The notes under the pieces were generated by a model. The model was not told the DNA's origin. It did no database searches and saw nothing but the letters and a program-made list of their open reading frames with translations. Below, one piece after another: positions 44,500-57,003 of a stretch of 64,000 nt of DNA. Positions within the stretch are counted from its first letter, which is position 1, and each line of letters begins with the position of its first letter. Source of the stretch: Nissolia schottii (Eukaryota; Streptophyta; Magnoliopsida; Fabales; Fabaceae); the NCBI GenBank assembly GCA_003254905.1, contig QANU01028969.1, positions 310,001 to 374,000 of the forward strand, in the 5' to 3' direction. A program made the translations under genes and the position numbers.

Positions 44500-46915
44500 T
44501 GGTGAAGATTTTAAATTAGGAGAATTTATAAGCACACCATTAGGAGGATATACCAATCCTCTTTAACAAATTTAGTGTTGAAATTCTAATAGCGTTTGAA
44601 TTTGGTTACCTAAGTTTGATGGTGACTATGAATTGTAGCTGTCAGGCCATTGAAGAGGTTGTGGAGGGGTCGTGAATTTTGTCTCATTTTTCAATTTCTT
44701 GAGAGTGCATTCAAGCTAAGCTGAGGGGGACTGTAGCGTGGAGGTTGTCTTATGGGGTCATTGGAATAGTATAGTATAGTGGCTATTCATTATATATATG
44801 GTATTCCCTGCTGCTTAGAGTAACCTTTCTGGGCCACCCTCTACCCTTGATCATAAAAATTATGTGTGGATATGGCTCAGCACCCTAATGTGGATGGTTG
44901 ATCCATCTATGTGACCTCCAATTTGGGTGGCTAGAAGCCCCTCGCTCATATGGGTCCAAACTAGCCCCTACCACATTTTTACCCTACCCCCATTGTTATT
45001 AGTACCATGCAATAGTTCTTCTATGGTCCAGCATTGGATACTGTAATTGTTCCTCGATATAGAATTTTTTTTTCTGTCTGAGTTTTGAATTTGAAAATTT
45101 GTAAGAAGGAAACGAGTTTACCTACCACTTAACTAACTTTGTGTTGGTTCTATTACGATTCCTTCTCTTTTTTTCCGGCCGTTGCATATAATGGGACATC
45201 AAATAATTCTACAACTCAATATTTATAAGCAAATCCCATTAAATAAAAGTTAGATCATGAGCAAACATTTGCCTTTTGACCAAAGAAAATATGGGTTCTG
45301 AACTTGTGGAGAGTATGAGAACACGGTAGCTGATGAATAGCATGTGACTGTTGTCTACCCCTACAGTTATTCTTTTTAAAAGTTTATTTTTAGCACACAA
45401 ATTGGGTGTTATACCCAATGTTGGTTGTATAAATATATGCCATAAGGTTGATTGCTTGAGATTTGAGACCCCACAACATTAAGGTGTATTCTTGTCTCCT
45501 TTGTTGTGGTGAATAATTGTGTTGTTATGCGATGCTTGCACGTTGGTTTTTCATTTGAAGCCGTGTTATTGTAGCTGTGACTATTGGAATTGGATAAGAC
45601 TTCACTAGATATAATAATAGTTGTAGTCGACATTAATTGTCATCTTCACATATATCTGGTATCTACAATACTTGCCATTCGTGTGTTCAGGAATAGCAAT
45701 AAGTGTATAGTGATTAAATGGCCCAACATAGAAAGAATGTTTATAGCATTTTGCTAACGATTAATGCAAATTGGCATATGATAATCGTTGTTGTGTATAT
45801 TATTTGAGAAATGTGAGATATTGTGTTAACTCAAACGTCATCTATTATTGAATAAATTTTATTGGATTATAGATTGAAATGAATAGATTACAAATTGGCG
45901 CCATCTCATGTTCAGCGAAATACATATGACACAATTCATATAATATATAATCTCTTCAGACTCAAACTACTGTCGTCCACATAAACCAAGATTTATTATT
46001 ATTATTATTTGTATTTTTTGGTTTTGAGATGATACTATATTTTGTTGAGTTGGAAATGAGAAGATACTAAACGAGGTGGCAGAAAATTTGAGATACCCAG
46101 GGAAGTGCTTTTTGTACTTAATTACCACGAAAAAAAAACATTAAAAGATGAATTGGGCACCTAAAAATAAATGCATAAGATCTTTTAGTGGTTAAGATCT
46201 TTAAGTGAGAGGCAGGAACACATGGCATTTGCTAACGAGTTGATCATCGAATGGAGAGTTGCAACAGTGATTAATAATGGCGGCATGTCTAAGATCAGTT
46301 TTTATCTCTTAATAAACAGATTTAAAAAGTTAGAAATAAATTTTCTCTGGAAAATATTACAGAATACTTATTATGTTCATGAATTTTCTTGACCCTTTAA
46401 ATGTATGTTTCGAGAGGGTGTATATATACACACACTAAATAGTATGGAATTAAGATTTTTTTGAGTGCACTTAATGTTTTTATTGTTGGCAACGGTGATA
46501 AACTTCTTGCAATAATTGAGCTCACACAAAATGTTATAAGCTGTTAGTCAATAAATGTTTTTTTTATTTATATGGGTGAGGATAAAATTCAAACCAACAT
46601 AGCTAAAAGATAAGATGAATTATTATCACGTCACACCTCCTAGTTTTATGAAATTAGGGATTAACAAAGTAAAAAAAGGTAAATAACAAGAGAAATGATA
46701 AGTGAAAGACCGGAGTATTTCATGACTTAATTTAGCTTAAAGTTTATTTAATTGAGTTGAAATTTGGTAATCTCTTGAAATTTGGTAATCCGTTTTAATC
46801 AAATTTGAGTCATGTTGTGGGTTAGTCCAATCTAAAGTCAAATATTTATTTAAAAATTATATTTTAAAAAATAGTGATAAATTATAAAGTTTTTGAACTT
46901 TAACTAATATATTTA
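44500..46915. other. Intergenic region
   Basis: No gene or clear element recognised. A short ATT run is at about 45992-46008. Open frames on the minus strand near 45409-45633 show no protein-like features. Confidence 0.5.
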
Positions 46916-47150
46916 TGTTATGAAATTAATGAGAAAAGCAATAGAAGAGACATGGAGAAAGAATAGAAGGAGAGATGTTAATCTTATTCTCAAATGTGTG
47001 CAGTACAATGAGCACACAGATGACTATTTATAGGTTAAGGGTGAGGTATACAATATAACATCAAATCTCTGTCATATCAAAATATATCTATCTAATTGGA
47101 TACCAACCAAATTAGTATATGAACATCGACATTAATAATATTTCATAACA
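46916..47150 (-). repeat. 3' LTR of copia B
   Basis: Aligns to 52637-52865 through shared blocks such as atatatctatctaattgga and actatttatagg. Confidence 0.85.
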
Positions 47151-47159
47151 TTTTTCCAT

Positions 47160-47342
47160 AGATGTCTATTAGGGATATGCCTCGTTAAAACCTTACTAAG
47201 AAAAACCCATTGGAAAAAAATCTTGGTGAAGAAAACAGAGTACAACATCCTCATAGTGTGAGTTGTCTTGTGAAAAACCTTACCAAAGAAAAACACAATG
47301 GGAAAAAAACCTCGGTGAAGGAAAACATAGTATAACATTTCT
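47160..47342. repeat. Tandem duplication next to the copia B 3' LTR
   Basis: Two adjacent ~80-bp units share aaaacctta-caa-gaaaaac, cattgg/aatgggaaaaaaa-ct-ggtgaag and aaaaca-agta-aacat. Non-coding; just inside the 3' LTR. Confidence 0.65.
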
Positions 47343-47843
47343 TCTCCTCTTAAAATAATTATGGATATTCATCTAATAAGATGATGTAGAAATTGTCACT
47401 GTAATATATCTATACACATAGTATTGCAGTTTTTATAACAATGGTCACACAACCTTCATCCCCTTCGGCTTTCGGCCATCAAGGAATGAGGAGTGAAATA
47501 ACCCAATAGACATCTAAAATCAACGATCACAATGGCACAAATAACAACTTGCTTCAACATTTTTCATGATACTCACATTTTGATTGACTGCCTTTATCCA
47601 AAAACATTAACGACTCACTTCATGTATTATAATAATTTTTGCATGATTTAAAGTAGCAATTAAAGTTTGCTTTGTTGATCTCTATGATATAACTGTGCTT
47701 TCACATGTAAATAAATAATATCTAAATTTTGTCAAAATATAAAGAAAAAGAATCATGTAGCTACATAGCCAATAAATTGTAATTTTGATTCACATCAATA
47801 AAATAAATCTATGAAGATATCACAATAAATATTGAAAATAATT

Positions 47844-48035
47844 CTAGTATGTTCTTGTTAAACAAGAACTAAATCTCACTAACCAGTTTACACTAAAAGC
47901 TATATCCAATGGCGTGTTATTAGCGAGATATACTAGTGCTCCAATAGCACTAAGATGCGATATTTTAAGAATAATAAATTTCTTGTCATTTTTATAAGAT
48001 CTTAATGGATCTTTCTCAACTAATCTCACAACCAT
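47844..48035 (-). pseudogene. Copia B reverse transcriptase C-terminal remnant
   Basis: The 63-codon frame reads S-A-I-G-A-L-V-Y-L-A-N-N-T-P-L-D-I-A-F-S-V-N, the segment joining RT to RNase H in copia Pol (usually N-T-R-P-D-I). The surrounding region is too mutated to extend it cleanly. Confidence 0.8.
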
Positions 48036-50339
48036 TGGGGTACTTAATGGATGTGCCCAATCTATATAAACTCATTTTAGAGTCTTCCAAGTATAAATTG
48101 ATTGATAGACAAATATTTTATTTGTCAAATGCTCTATGTGTGAAGACAATTTTTTGTCTTATCAAGATATTTCTTTAAATAATCTGCATATTTTTTAATC
48201 TCTTCCAAAGATTCAATGGTGCTTAAATCATCAATTGGTATTGTGATTATAACAAGTTAGATCCAAAACCCTTTTATAAAGATACATGAGTAAATGAGAT
48301 CACTTTTATAACCATATTTCAATAAGTATTGACTTAGGTGATTGTATTAAATATGTCATGATTATTTCAATCCATGTAAAGATTGTTGAAGTCTTAATGA
48401 ACAAATTTTCTCGAGAATTTCTATATGTTTTAGCTATTTTAAATCTTTAAGAGATTTTCATAAAATTTTGCTAGCTAGTAAGCTATATTAATAAACTTAT
48501 AGACGCATGTCTAATTTTTTAATTAACTGGCAAAATAAAATTAAATCTACCAATAAATAATATATTTTCATATAGTCAATGTTAGGTTTTCTAAAAAGTT
48601 TTGTGCTACAAATCGTGCTTTCTCATCTCTCTCCATTTCATTTTTGCACAAAAACTCACTTGTACCACCACTAGCTTTACACATTCCGGTGCTTGATTAT
48701 AGATCCCAAAAACTTCATATTTTCAAGTGAGGTTGATTTTAACATTAATTGTGTATTTTCACATTGGCTAATAATTTTTGTCTATATACTTTGACAGATT
48801 TTTATTCAAAATTCGCATCTTGATTATTATTTCAATAGCAACATTATGTGCATACAATGTTGCCGACAACAATATGATTTCTATGGGTTCCATATTTTTC
48901 ATGAAGACATAACTCATCGAGATCTCTTTATTTTTGTTATTTTCCAGGTTTCATCAATAGTTATGTCTTGGGGCTCTTTTCGAGCACTTGCCTCTATATT
49001 ATGACCATCTTCATTAATTGTTCATTTCCACTTTAAAAGAATTTTCATATTTGGAACGTAATGTGTAACACGATTCAGGCATGACTTACTTTGAACTAAT
49101 AGGTTGTCATTCTAGGATACCATTTTAAATTGGAACAATAATTTGTAACATATATATGAGCTTTCATTACTCTCTTTGGGTCAGTAAATAAATCTGCTAG
49201 TTGATTTGCATTCTTTTGTCACATTGCCTTGTGCGAGGATCTAAATGTAATAATGACAATATGTTTCATGTAATTTCTATTTTCAATTGCTTATTTTCTC
49301 ACCCTAATGTTGGAAAAAATTATTTCATCAAAATGATGATAAACAAATATTCGCCATAAATAAATCTTTGATTGGTTCAGTTAATTTATAATAAAAGGGG
49401 ATTCACAACCAATAATATATTCCCAACATTCTCTAATGTCTCATCTTTGTGTGTTGTGGTGGATAAATTTTAACATAAACCACACATTTAAAAAATAAAA
49501 ATTAAGATGGTAAATATTTGCCTCGTGACCAAAAGCAAAGTGTAACAGGGAGAATTTATAATAACTTGTTGACATGATGCGTACAAGTGTTGCTACATAC
49601 AAGATAACATGTCGACATGCTAAAACATGAAATTTTGTTCTCATAAGTAATGGTCTAACTATTAATTAGAGGCATTTAATAAATAATTCTACTAAACCAT
49701 GCATGATTAAGAGCATCATGCTCTTCACTGTTGTTCCATTTGACATACAGTAACAATCAATCTCGTAAACTTCAAGTTACAAGTTAATGATAAAACACAT
49801 ATGTGACCATTTGTTTGATGCATCTATCAAAATCATATATAATTTGTAAATGGTTCACATGGTGAGTGAATGGGCCCATATAATTCACCCTTAATGCATT
49901 CCAGAAATGCAAATGATTATCTTACAAATTAAATTGGTGATTGTCTGATAATTAATTTATTTGAGAACAAGCAATATACGAAAATTCTTTAACTCGAAGA
50001 ATTTTCTGGCTCTTCAATGAGTTTCAAAATGAATTCTCAAAAATTATTTGCATTATAATTGAATTGAGATGGTCTTACTAGTCATGCAAAAAATTTGGGT
50101 CAATAAACTTCTGATTTACTGTAGCATAAGTTTCAATTACGACAATATTTTTAGAGTACAAACCAGAGGAAACCAATTAGTTTTCTAATACATATTTATT
50201 ACTTAGTATAATAGTTATAATATGGACATATTTAATATTCTCCTTATTTACAGTCTCAACGTGATTCATTTTTGCGAATATCTATAAATTTTAACAAGTT
50301 TCGTTGAGACAATTTATATAATATGAAATTATCTATAAA

Positions 50340-50640
50340 AAATGTTGTTCCTCCAAGTAATACTGTATCAACTCTTCTAGAGCCTTTAATCAGTTTTATA
50401 ATGCCAATAATGTTTAATTATTCACAATGTTTTGTGTTTCCCTTAGAAAGAGAATAGTAGCTCTTCTAGAGCCTTCAATTATCTTTATGACTTAGTAGTG
50501 CATTATAAATTTTGTTTCTTCGAGAAACAAAATAATAACTCTTCTGGAGTTTTCATTCATCTTTATGAATTGGTAGATAGTAATGCATCATAATTTTTGT
50601 TTCTTTGGCAAACCAAATATTAATTCTTCTAAACTTTCAA
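50340..50640. repeat. Degenerate tandem array inside copia B
   Basis: About four units of 75-95 bp, marked by aactcttctagagcctt / agctcttctagagccttc / aactcttctggagttttc / aattcttctaaactttc at about 50369, 50459, 50535 and 50612. Between them recur atcttt/ttttat-a, cataattt and tgtttctt.gagaaacaaa. No reading frame. Confidence 0.6.
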
Positions 50641-51879
50641 AACTTGGCACTACCAATGATTGTGTTATCATTTTCTTATCTCATTACCGTATGAATAAGA
50701 TATGTTTTGCTTTTAAAAATATGCATTGTCGCACTACTTGCAAAACATATATAAGCACTACTATTTTGATAATTTTCTTAAAAAAAATTATACACGTCAT
50801 AAAAAATGATAATATCATAAAATATTAACATATTACGTAAATAAAAATAAACTTATCATATGTAAACATTTTACAAAATCAAATCACTAATAATTACAAT
50901 ATATTTTCAATATCATAATCATTAATTTAATATTGAGATTCGATGCTAATTAATAGTTTCTAAATAAAATAAAATATTTCTAAAAGAATAATATCATAAA
51001 ATCATAAGCTCAAAATTTAGAAAAAGAAAGAAAACTAACATTATTAAACATTTATGTCATTAACAAAATGACCAATATCTCAATTATGATCTTTCAAGAA
51101 AAACATATATTTTAAATAAATCATATTGCGCATATCATTGCATTGGCTAATATTATAAAATAAGTATTTTTCGATCATTCTCTTATAGAAATACTTTATA
51201 AATATCAAACAAGCGCATCATCGGTAAATGACCAAGTTATTTTAATACACCAATGGTCATTTTTGTTATATTCATTCAAGCAACTTTGTTATTTGTTAAG
51301 TTATAATTTGTCACATTCACTTCATGGAATGGACCATAACCAACTAGGCAATTTTCTAGCTCTTCACTTTATTCATGTATAAGACAGAATTTCAATTCAA
51401 AATATTCTTATAACTCCATTCACATATTGCTACAACATGAGCATATTTAGAGTGTGAAATGTGGGAATATTTTTTCCAATTAGTTTTCGTTAGTGATCTT
51501 TTCACCACATAATTTAAATAAAGAAATTTGTCTTAAAAACTATTGAATTTTTCTCTCTACCAATTTTAAGATTTTATAATCTCAAATGCATCCAACTTTT
51601 TTCTTTTTCGGATGTGAGTATCAATTTATGTTTTATAATTTGGTAAATAATGAATTCATTATATTATTATCTTTAGGAGAATGCAAAATTATAAATATCT
51701 AGAATCACAAAATTAATAAATTATAGATAATAAAAAATAAATATTAAAGTAGTTGCATTCGCTTTAGGAAATGTAAAATAAAATTCAATCAATTCTGTGA
51801 ATGACCTTTTGACATATTCACTTCTCGGAATATGTAAATGTAATCCCCTTAAATAGAGAAATAATAATTTTTTTAATGA

Positions 51880-52370
51880 TAATGATGCATTCACTCCTAG
51901 GAATGACTATTGTTTTTCTTGGGATTTATTTGTATTATTTTATGAGAATGATTATATTTCATTATAGGTACAATTATCATTCACTTCTAGGAATGTTTAT
52001 ACATTCTCATAGGTACGATTAACATCTAATTCTGGAAATGATTTTATTTTCTCATCATAAAGTTAGCATTCACTTCTAGGAATGGTTTTATTTTCTCATC
52101 ATACGATTATCATTCACTTCTTGGAATGATTTTGTTTTCTTATATGTACTGTTACCATTCACTTCAACGAATAATTCTATTTTTCTTGTAGATATCATTA
52201 CCATTCACTTCAGAGAATGATTCTATTTCTTGTAGGTACCATTACCATTCACTTTAGGAAATGATTTTATTTTCTTATAGATACCATTATCATTCACTTC
52301 AGAGAACAATTTATTTTCTCATACATAACATTATCCACTATTCACTATTGAGAATAGTGTTGAAAGAAAA
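51880..52370. repeat. Degenerate minisatellite with CATTCACTTC...GAATG hairpin unit in copia B
   Basis: Around eight units of about 50-65 bp, each with (at)cattcacttctaggaatg or a mutated form followed by attttattttctcata(g)-ta-cattac. The unit contains a small inverted repeat (cattc ... gaatg). The array lies between the gag region and the 5' LTR/primer site of the minus-strand element. Confidence 0.75.
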
Positions 52371-52636
52371 ATAATATATATATAGAGAGAGGGGGGGAGA
52401 ATAAGTATGCATTGATAAAGTCAACCCAAATTATCAACAAAAACATAAATAAAAATATAACAACAATAAAGAAGATGAACTTATACCATTAAAAAAATGT
52501 GTACATATAAAGTTAGAACATCCTTATGATTATTTGGTAATGTACATAGAAAATATTACCTTGAATAAGTATTTAAAGAAAGATTGATTGTTTGAACTTA
52601 TTTACTCATCTAAAGAGCAAACTCGTGCTGATAACA

Positions 52637-52865
52637 TGTTATGAAACTACGAGAAGAGTGATAGAGGGAAGTGATAGAAGAGATAAGGAGAAAGAATAGA
52701 GAGAGATGTTAGATTTATTTTCAGATGTGTGTTGTACAATGAACACCCAAATAACTATTTATAGGCTAAGGGTGAGGTACACAATATTACATCAAGATAT
52801 ATCTATCTAATTGGATACTAACTAAATTAGTATATGAACATCCACATTAATAATATTTTATAACA
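52637..52865 (-). repeat. 5' LTR of copia B
   Basis: See the matching LTR at 46916-47150. The candidate primer-binding site (complement of about 52622-52634) directly follows it on the minus strand. Confidence 0.85.
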
Positions 52866-54319
52866 ATTTATATAATATCATGTTATTTTTGTATTGATAT
52901 AGTTTAGAGTAAAATATAACTTCCTCCCTTAAGAAATATTTAAATTACACTCTCCTCCCCTCTATTTTAAAAACCTATACTCCCCTCCTCCAACAAATAA
53001 AAATAAGCTACATTTTAATCATCATTTATATTTTTTTTTACCAATATACCTTTCATAAATAGTTATACATATTTTTTATAATAAAAAATTATAACTAATA
53101 ATAATATAAAATTATTAATACATGATTGTAATAATTATATAAATTTATTCTATTAAAATAATAAATTATTAATTAAGCATTAACAATTTATGATCATTTT
53201 AAATGAAAAAATTAATTATTTTTTAGAAATTAATTTTAAAATAATAAAAATATACATTAATATTTTAAAATCAAATGTTAAAAAAATAATTAATATTTTC
53301 TTTTCAAATTATTATAAATTTTTTATTAATAAATTATTTTATTAATAGAATAAGTTTCACATAACTATTGTAATTATGCATAAACATTTTTATATTATTA
53401 TTAATCATATTATTTATTTATTTTTTTAATATGTTTTAATGTGTGTAAAACTATTTGTGAAGGAGTTTTTGGTCAAATATATGAAAAAAAATGATGAAAT
53501 TGTAGTTTACTTTTATTCTTAAGGAGAGGGGAGAGGAGCTGATAAGTGTCATATTTTGGTATTTTCCTAGGTTAGAATGACACTTGTATGGATTATTTCA
53601 TATGGATTTACTAACCAAATTCCCCATTTTTGGTGTAATTTTAGTATAGTTCACGAGAATGAATGCATATGTGTAAAATAATGCATCTCTCATCAATTTT
53701 CAATACAGATATGAGGCATGGATCAAAGGAAATGCGAGGCAAGAAGAAATTAAGGAAGAAATTAGGTTTCTGGTGGCTTAGCGCCTCCTCAAGCCAGCTG
53801 AGCGACCTCTGTTCCTAAAGAGTTTGCTTAAGGACGAAGTAACTTCAAGGTGAAGAAATCTCAAATCAAGCAAGCCGCTGAGCGAGCCCTACTGAGCGAC
53901 CTGAGCTTAAAATTTCCTATAAAAGGGAAACAAACTCGTTCAATTGAACGGCATTCAGAAGGAATTGAAATTCAGAAACTATGAGAGAAGATAACGAAGA
54001 GAGAAGACAGAGAAAGAGCCAAGAGCTTTCAAGGAGCACGGCGTCACTGGCCATGGTGGTGTGAGAAAGTGTCATGGTGAGCGTCAATCACCTTGCCCTT
54101 TGATTTCTTCTTGTAAGATGGATAGTTAATCCTTTTATTGTTGGGATTTGAAGAGTATTATGGTATGATTGTATCCATTTTTACTCTTTGATATATGAAG
54201 CTATTGATTTCTATGATTTGCATTATTTGATCTTATACTTAATGCTTGTTTTAGCCTGATAAACTAGAACTTGATTTAAGATTTAATTTTGATCAACTAG
54301 AACTTCAATCACATGAATA

Positions 54320-56271
54320 CACTAAACTAGAACCATGTGCTCAGCTTTGTTGCTTTCTTGGCTATGGGATAGAACACAAAGGGTATCGTTGTTTGGATCC
54401 CATCTCTCAACACATTTGTATCTCCCGTCACATTATCTCTTGGGAACACCACCTGTTCCCATCTTTATCTTCTTTCAAGTCTGTTCCCACCATCACAAGT
54501 CCTTTCTTTACTAACTCCTCTGTTGACCTTTTTCCTAGCGATTCTGATGCAGGTTCTTCTCCTGAGCTCACAGTGCCTTCTGATGTTTCAACCTCTCCTT
54601 CTAATCTTATCCCGAACATAGATCCTACACAACATTCTCATGATTCTTCGGATCGTCCAACCAGGGTAAGAAATCCACTTTCATAACTCCGTGATTATCA
54701 TTGTTTTTCTACTACGCTTCACTTACATGAACCGCAGTCCTATAAAGAAGCATCCACAGATCCTCTTTGGTAACATACCATGCAAGAAGAGTTACAAGCA
54801 TTAGAAGATACTCACACTTGGGACCTGGTTGACTAGCCTTCTGGTAAGATGCTTGTAGGATACAAATAGGTGTACAAGATCAAGACCCACTCCGATGGCT
54901 CTGTTGAACGATACAAATCTAGAATGGTTGCTAAGGGATTTACTCAAGAGTATGACATTGACTATGAGGAGACATTTGCCCCTGTTGCTCGCATCACCTC
55001 TGTACGTGCTCTCCTAGCAATTACGGCCACTCAGAAATGGATTCTTAGCCAAATGGATGTGAAAAATGCTTTCCTTAATGGTGACTTAAAGGAAGTTTAT
55101 ATGAAACCTCCTCAATGCTACACTTGTCCACCAAACAAGATTTGTCTTCTTCGTAAGGCTTCATATGGTCTTAAGCAAGCTCCCCGTGCTTGGTTTGCCA
55201 AATTCAGTTCTACTATTAGTCAACTTGGGTTCACTTCCAGTCTACACAACTCTGCTCTCTTCATCTGACGAACAAATCAAGGCTCCGTGTTACTATTACT
55301 TTATATTGATGACATGATCATTACTGGAGATGACATGTTAGGCATCATTGATCTTAAAGCATCTCTGAGCCGCCATTTTGAAATGAAGGATCTTGGCCCT
55401 CTCAGTTATTTTCTAAGTCTTGAAGTTCTTTCCTCTACTGATGGTATCTGTCTATCTCAGGCCAAGTATGCATATGATCTTATTGCTCGAGCTGGTCTCA
55501 CAGATAGTCGCACAGAATCCATTCCTCTGGAACCTAATGTTCGCTTTACACCTATGGATAGAACTGTACTCGATAATCCCACCCTATATATAGACAGTTT
55601 GTCGGCAGCTTGATCTACCTAACTGTTACTCGCCCTGACATTTCATATGCAGTACACTTGGTTAGTCAATTTATGACCGCTCCACGATCTACTCATTATG
55701 TTGCAGTTCTTCGCATTCTCCGCTACGTCAAAGGAACACTGTTTTGTGGGCTCCATTTCTCTACCCACTCTTCATTAACCTTTCGCGCCTACTCTGGTAT
55801 TGATTAGGGTGGTAATACTATTGATCGTCGTTCTACCACGATCTATTGCATCTTCCTCGGTGACTCCCTTATCTCATGGCGAAGCAAGAAACAAACATTG
55901 ACTGCCTGTTCTAGTACTGAGGCTGAATATCGAGCTCTTGCCGACACTACTTCTAAACTCCTTTGGTTACGTTGGCTCCTTGATGATCTGGGCATCTCTC
56001 AATCCTCTGTTACTAATCTATATTGTGACAATCAAAGTGCTATTCAAATTGCTTATAATGATGTCTTCCATGAGCGTACCAAACACATTGAGATTGATTG
56101 TCACTTTGTTCGCCAACACATTCTGCGTAGTGCCCTTCGCCTCATCTCAATTGAGACTCTTGATCAACCTGCTGACATATTCACTAAAGCACATCATCCT
56201 GGCTGCTTCAACACTTTGGTGTCCAAACTCAAGTTGGTTTCATCAAATACTACTTGAGTTTGAGGGGGGGA
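54320..56271 (+). pseudogene. Copia C pol: integrase C-terminus, RT and RNase H
   Basis: Starts within integrase (C-C-F-L-G-Y-G-I-E-H-K-G-Y-R-C-L-D-P) followed by a Ser/Pro-rich linker. RT frame from 54870: Y-K-S-R-M-V-A-K-G-F-T-Q, F-A-P-V-A-R, D-V-K-N-A-F-L-N-G, Y-G-L-K-Q-A-P-R-A-W-F. Catalytic Y-I-D-D is at about 55303. The RT tail is R-P-D-I-S-Y-A-V-H-L-V-S-Q-F. RNase H runs 55800-56257 (C-S-S-T-E-A-E-Y-R-A-L, D-N-Q-S-A-I-Q-I-A, E-R-T-K-H-I-E-I-D-C-H-F-V). Only a few breaks: a stop near 55266, a frameshift near 55600, and Y-S-G-I-D-stop where the first RNase H Asp is expected. So it is much younger than copia A or B. It lacks gag, protease and 5' LTR. Confidence 0.85.
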
Positions 56272-56456
56272 TGTAAATGATTGTAAATATTTACATAATT
56301 GATTTGATTTGATTTAATCTTGTAAATTGATTGTAATTTGTTTTTGGCCATTGTGTTTTGGCCGTTGAGTCCTCAGCCTATAAATACGCTTAGCCTCCTA
56401 TGTAAAGATACACAACTCAGTAATACATACATATATTACTCTCTCACTGTTTCTCA
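56272..56456 (+). repeat. 3' LTR of copia C
   Basis: Follows the polypurine tract tgagggggga directly and starts tgtaaatgattgtaaatatt. A TATA box cctataaatacg is at about 56378. The likely end is ...ctgtttctca; without a 5' LTR it cannot be fixed. Confidence 0.6.
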
Positions 56457-57003
56457 CAAAGTTGTATTTAGATCAATTCATCTAATATGCCTGATCGCTA
56501 GACATAGAGTTAGGTTTATTAGTCGTTTTAACACCCGGAGCTATCTCGATTTGTTTTGTTCATTGTGCGAGACATCGACAAATAACAACGGGAACCGAAT
56601 GATTCTCTCATGCTTGAAAGAGATGAATAGAATAAGAACTGGTGGCGAGGAATCAAGGAATTAATAATTCATATGCATTGAGTTAATGGATATATGAAAC
56701 CTGTAATACGAGTTAACTCCCAGCAAGCTTCCTTATTTGCTTTTCATTCGTTATCATTTTATCGTTTGTTTTAATTTAATTGTTCAATTTACTAATCAAC
56801 CAATCATCTTGTTTAATTAACGAACTCAAGAATGACTTTATATTACAACTCCCAGAGGACAACAATCCATCCACTGTACTGCAATTGAATCCTTTTGGGG
56901 ATTTGAAAGTAAAACAGTTGATAGGACAAACAAAAAGATAGTAAAAGGCTTTCAATAGGAGCGTAATTTGGATATCGCTTAGGAGAGGGGGTACATTTTG
57001 CTT

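Larger units (their letters stand above)
46916..52865 (-). mobile_element. Copia retrotransposon B, complete outline, decayed coding region
   Basis: Two similar LTRs in direct orientation, 46916-47150 (235 bp) and 52637-52865 (229 bp), both TGTTAT...ATAACA, flanked by a perfect 5-bp TSD attta (46911-46915 and 52866-52870). A minus-strand TATA box CTATAAATAG sits in each LTR. A candidate primer-binding site TTATCAGCACGAG follows the right LTR on the minus strand, and an ATGGAAAAA purine run precedes the left LTR. Minus-strand coding traces are in copia order: integrase (complement of about 49890, G-E-L-Y-G-P-I-H-S-P), linker (about 49210-49150, A-D-L-F-T-D-P-K-R-V-M-K-A-H-I), RT end (48035-47844, Y-L-A-N-N-T-P-L-D-I-A-F-S-V-N). 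All are riddled with stops. About 5950 bp in total. Confidence 0.85.
53540..56957 (+). mobile_element. LTR-like insertion containing copia C
   Basis: Begins tgataagtgtcatattttgg and is flanked by ggagc at 53535-53539 and 56958-56962; joining the flanks restores the arm of the surrounding Mutator-type element. A TATA box (cctataaaaggg, about 53917-53928) and a purine-rich transcribed-looking leader (53960-54060) suggest an LTR on the + strand. Its right part (about 56457-56957) lies beyond copia C. It does not end in a clean CA (the last bases are caata), so I keep the term LTR-like. Possibly a solo LTR later hit by copia C. Confidence 0.5.
52907..57003. mobile_element. Mutator-type element split by an LTR-like insertion
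   Basis: The left arm gagtaaaatataacttcc (52907 on) matches the reverse complement of the right arm aagcaaaatgtaccccct (57003 backwards), and the match continues through ccttaagaaatat-taaattac-ctc on both. The right arm is cut: its inner part (…aggagaggggagaggagc) is at 53516-53539 and its outer part at 56958-57003. Flanks tatagttta (52898-52906) and tataattta (57004-57012) are 8 of 9 identical, a Mutator-like TSD. Without the insertion the element would be about 675 bp. No coding region. Confidence 0.65.

Noticed and set aside
45409-45633. 74-codon minus-strand frame as a peptide gene
   Set aside because: Thr/Ser/Asn-rich composition, no signal peptide or family resemblance.
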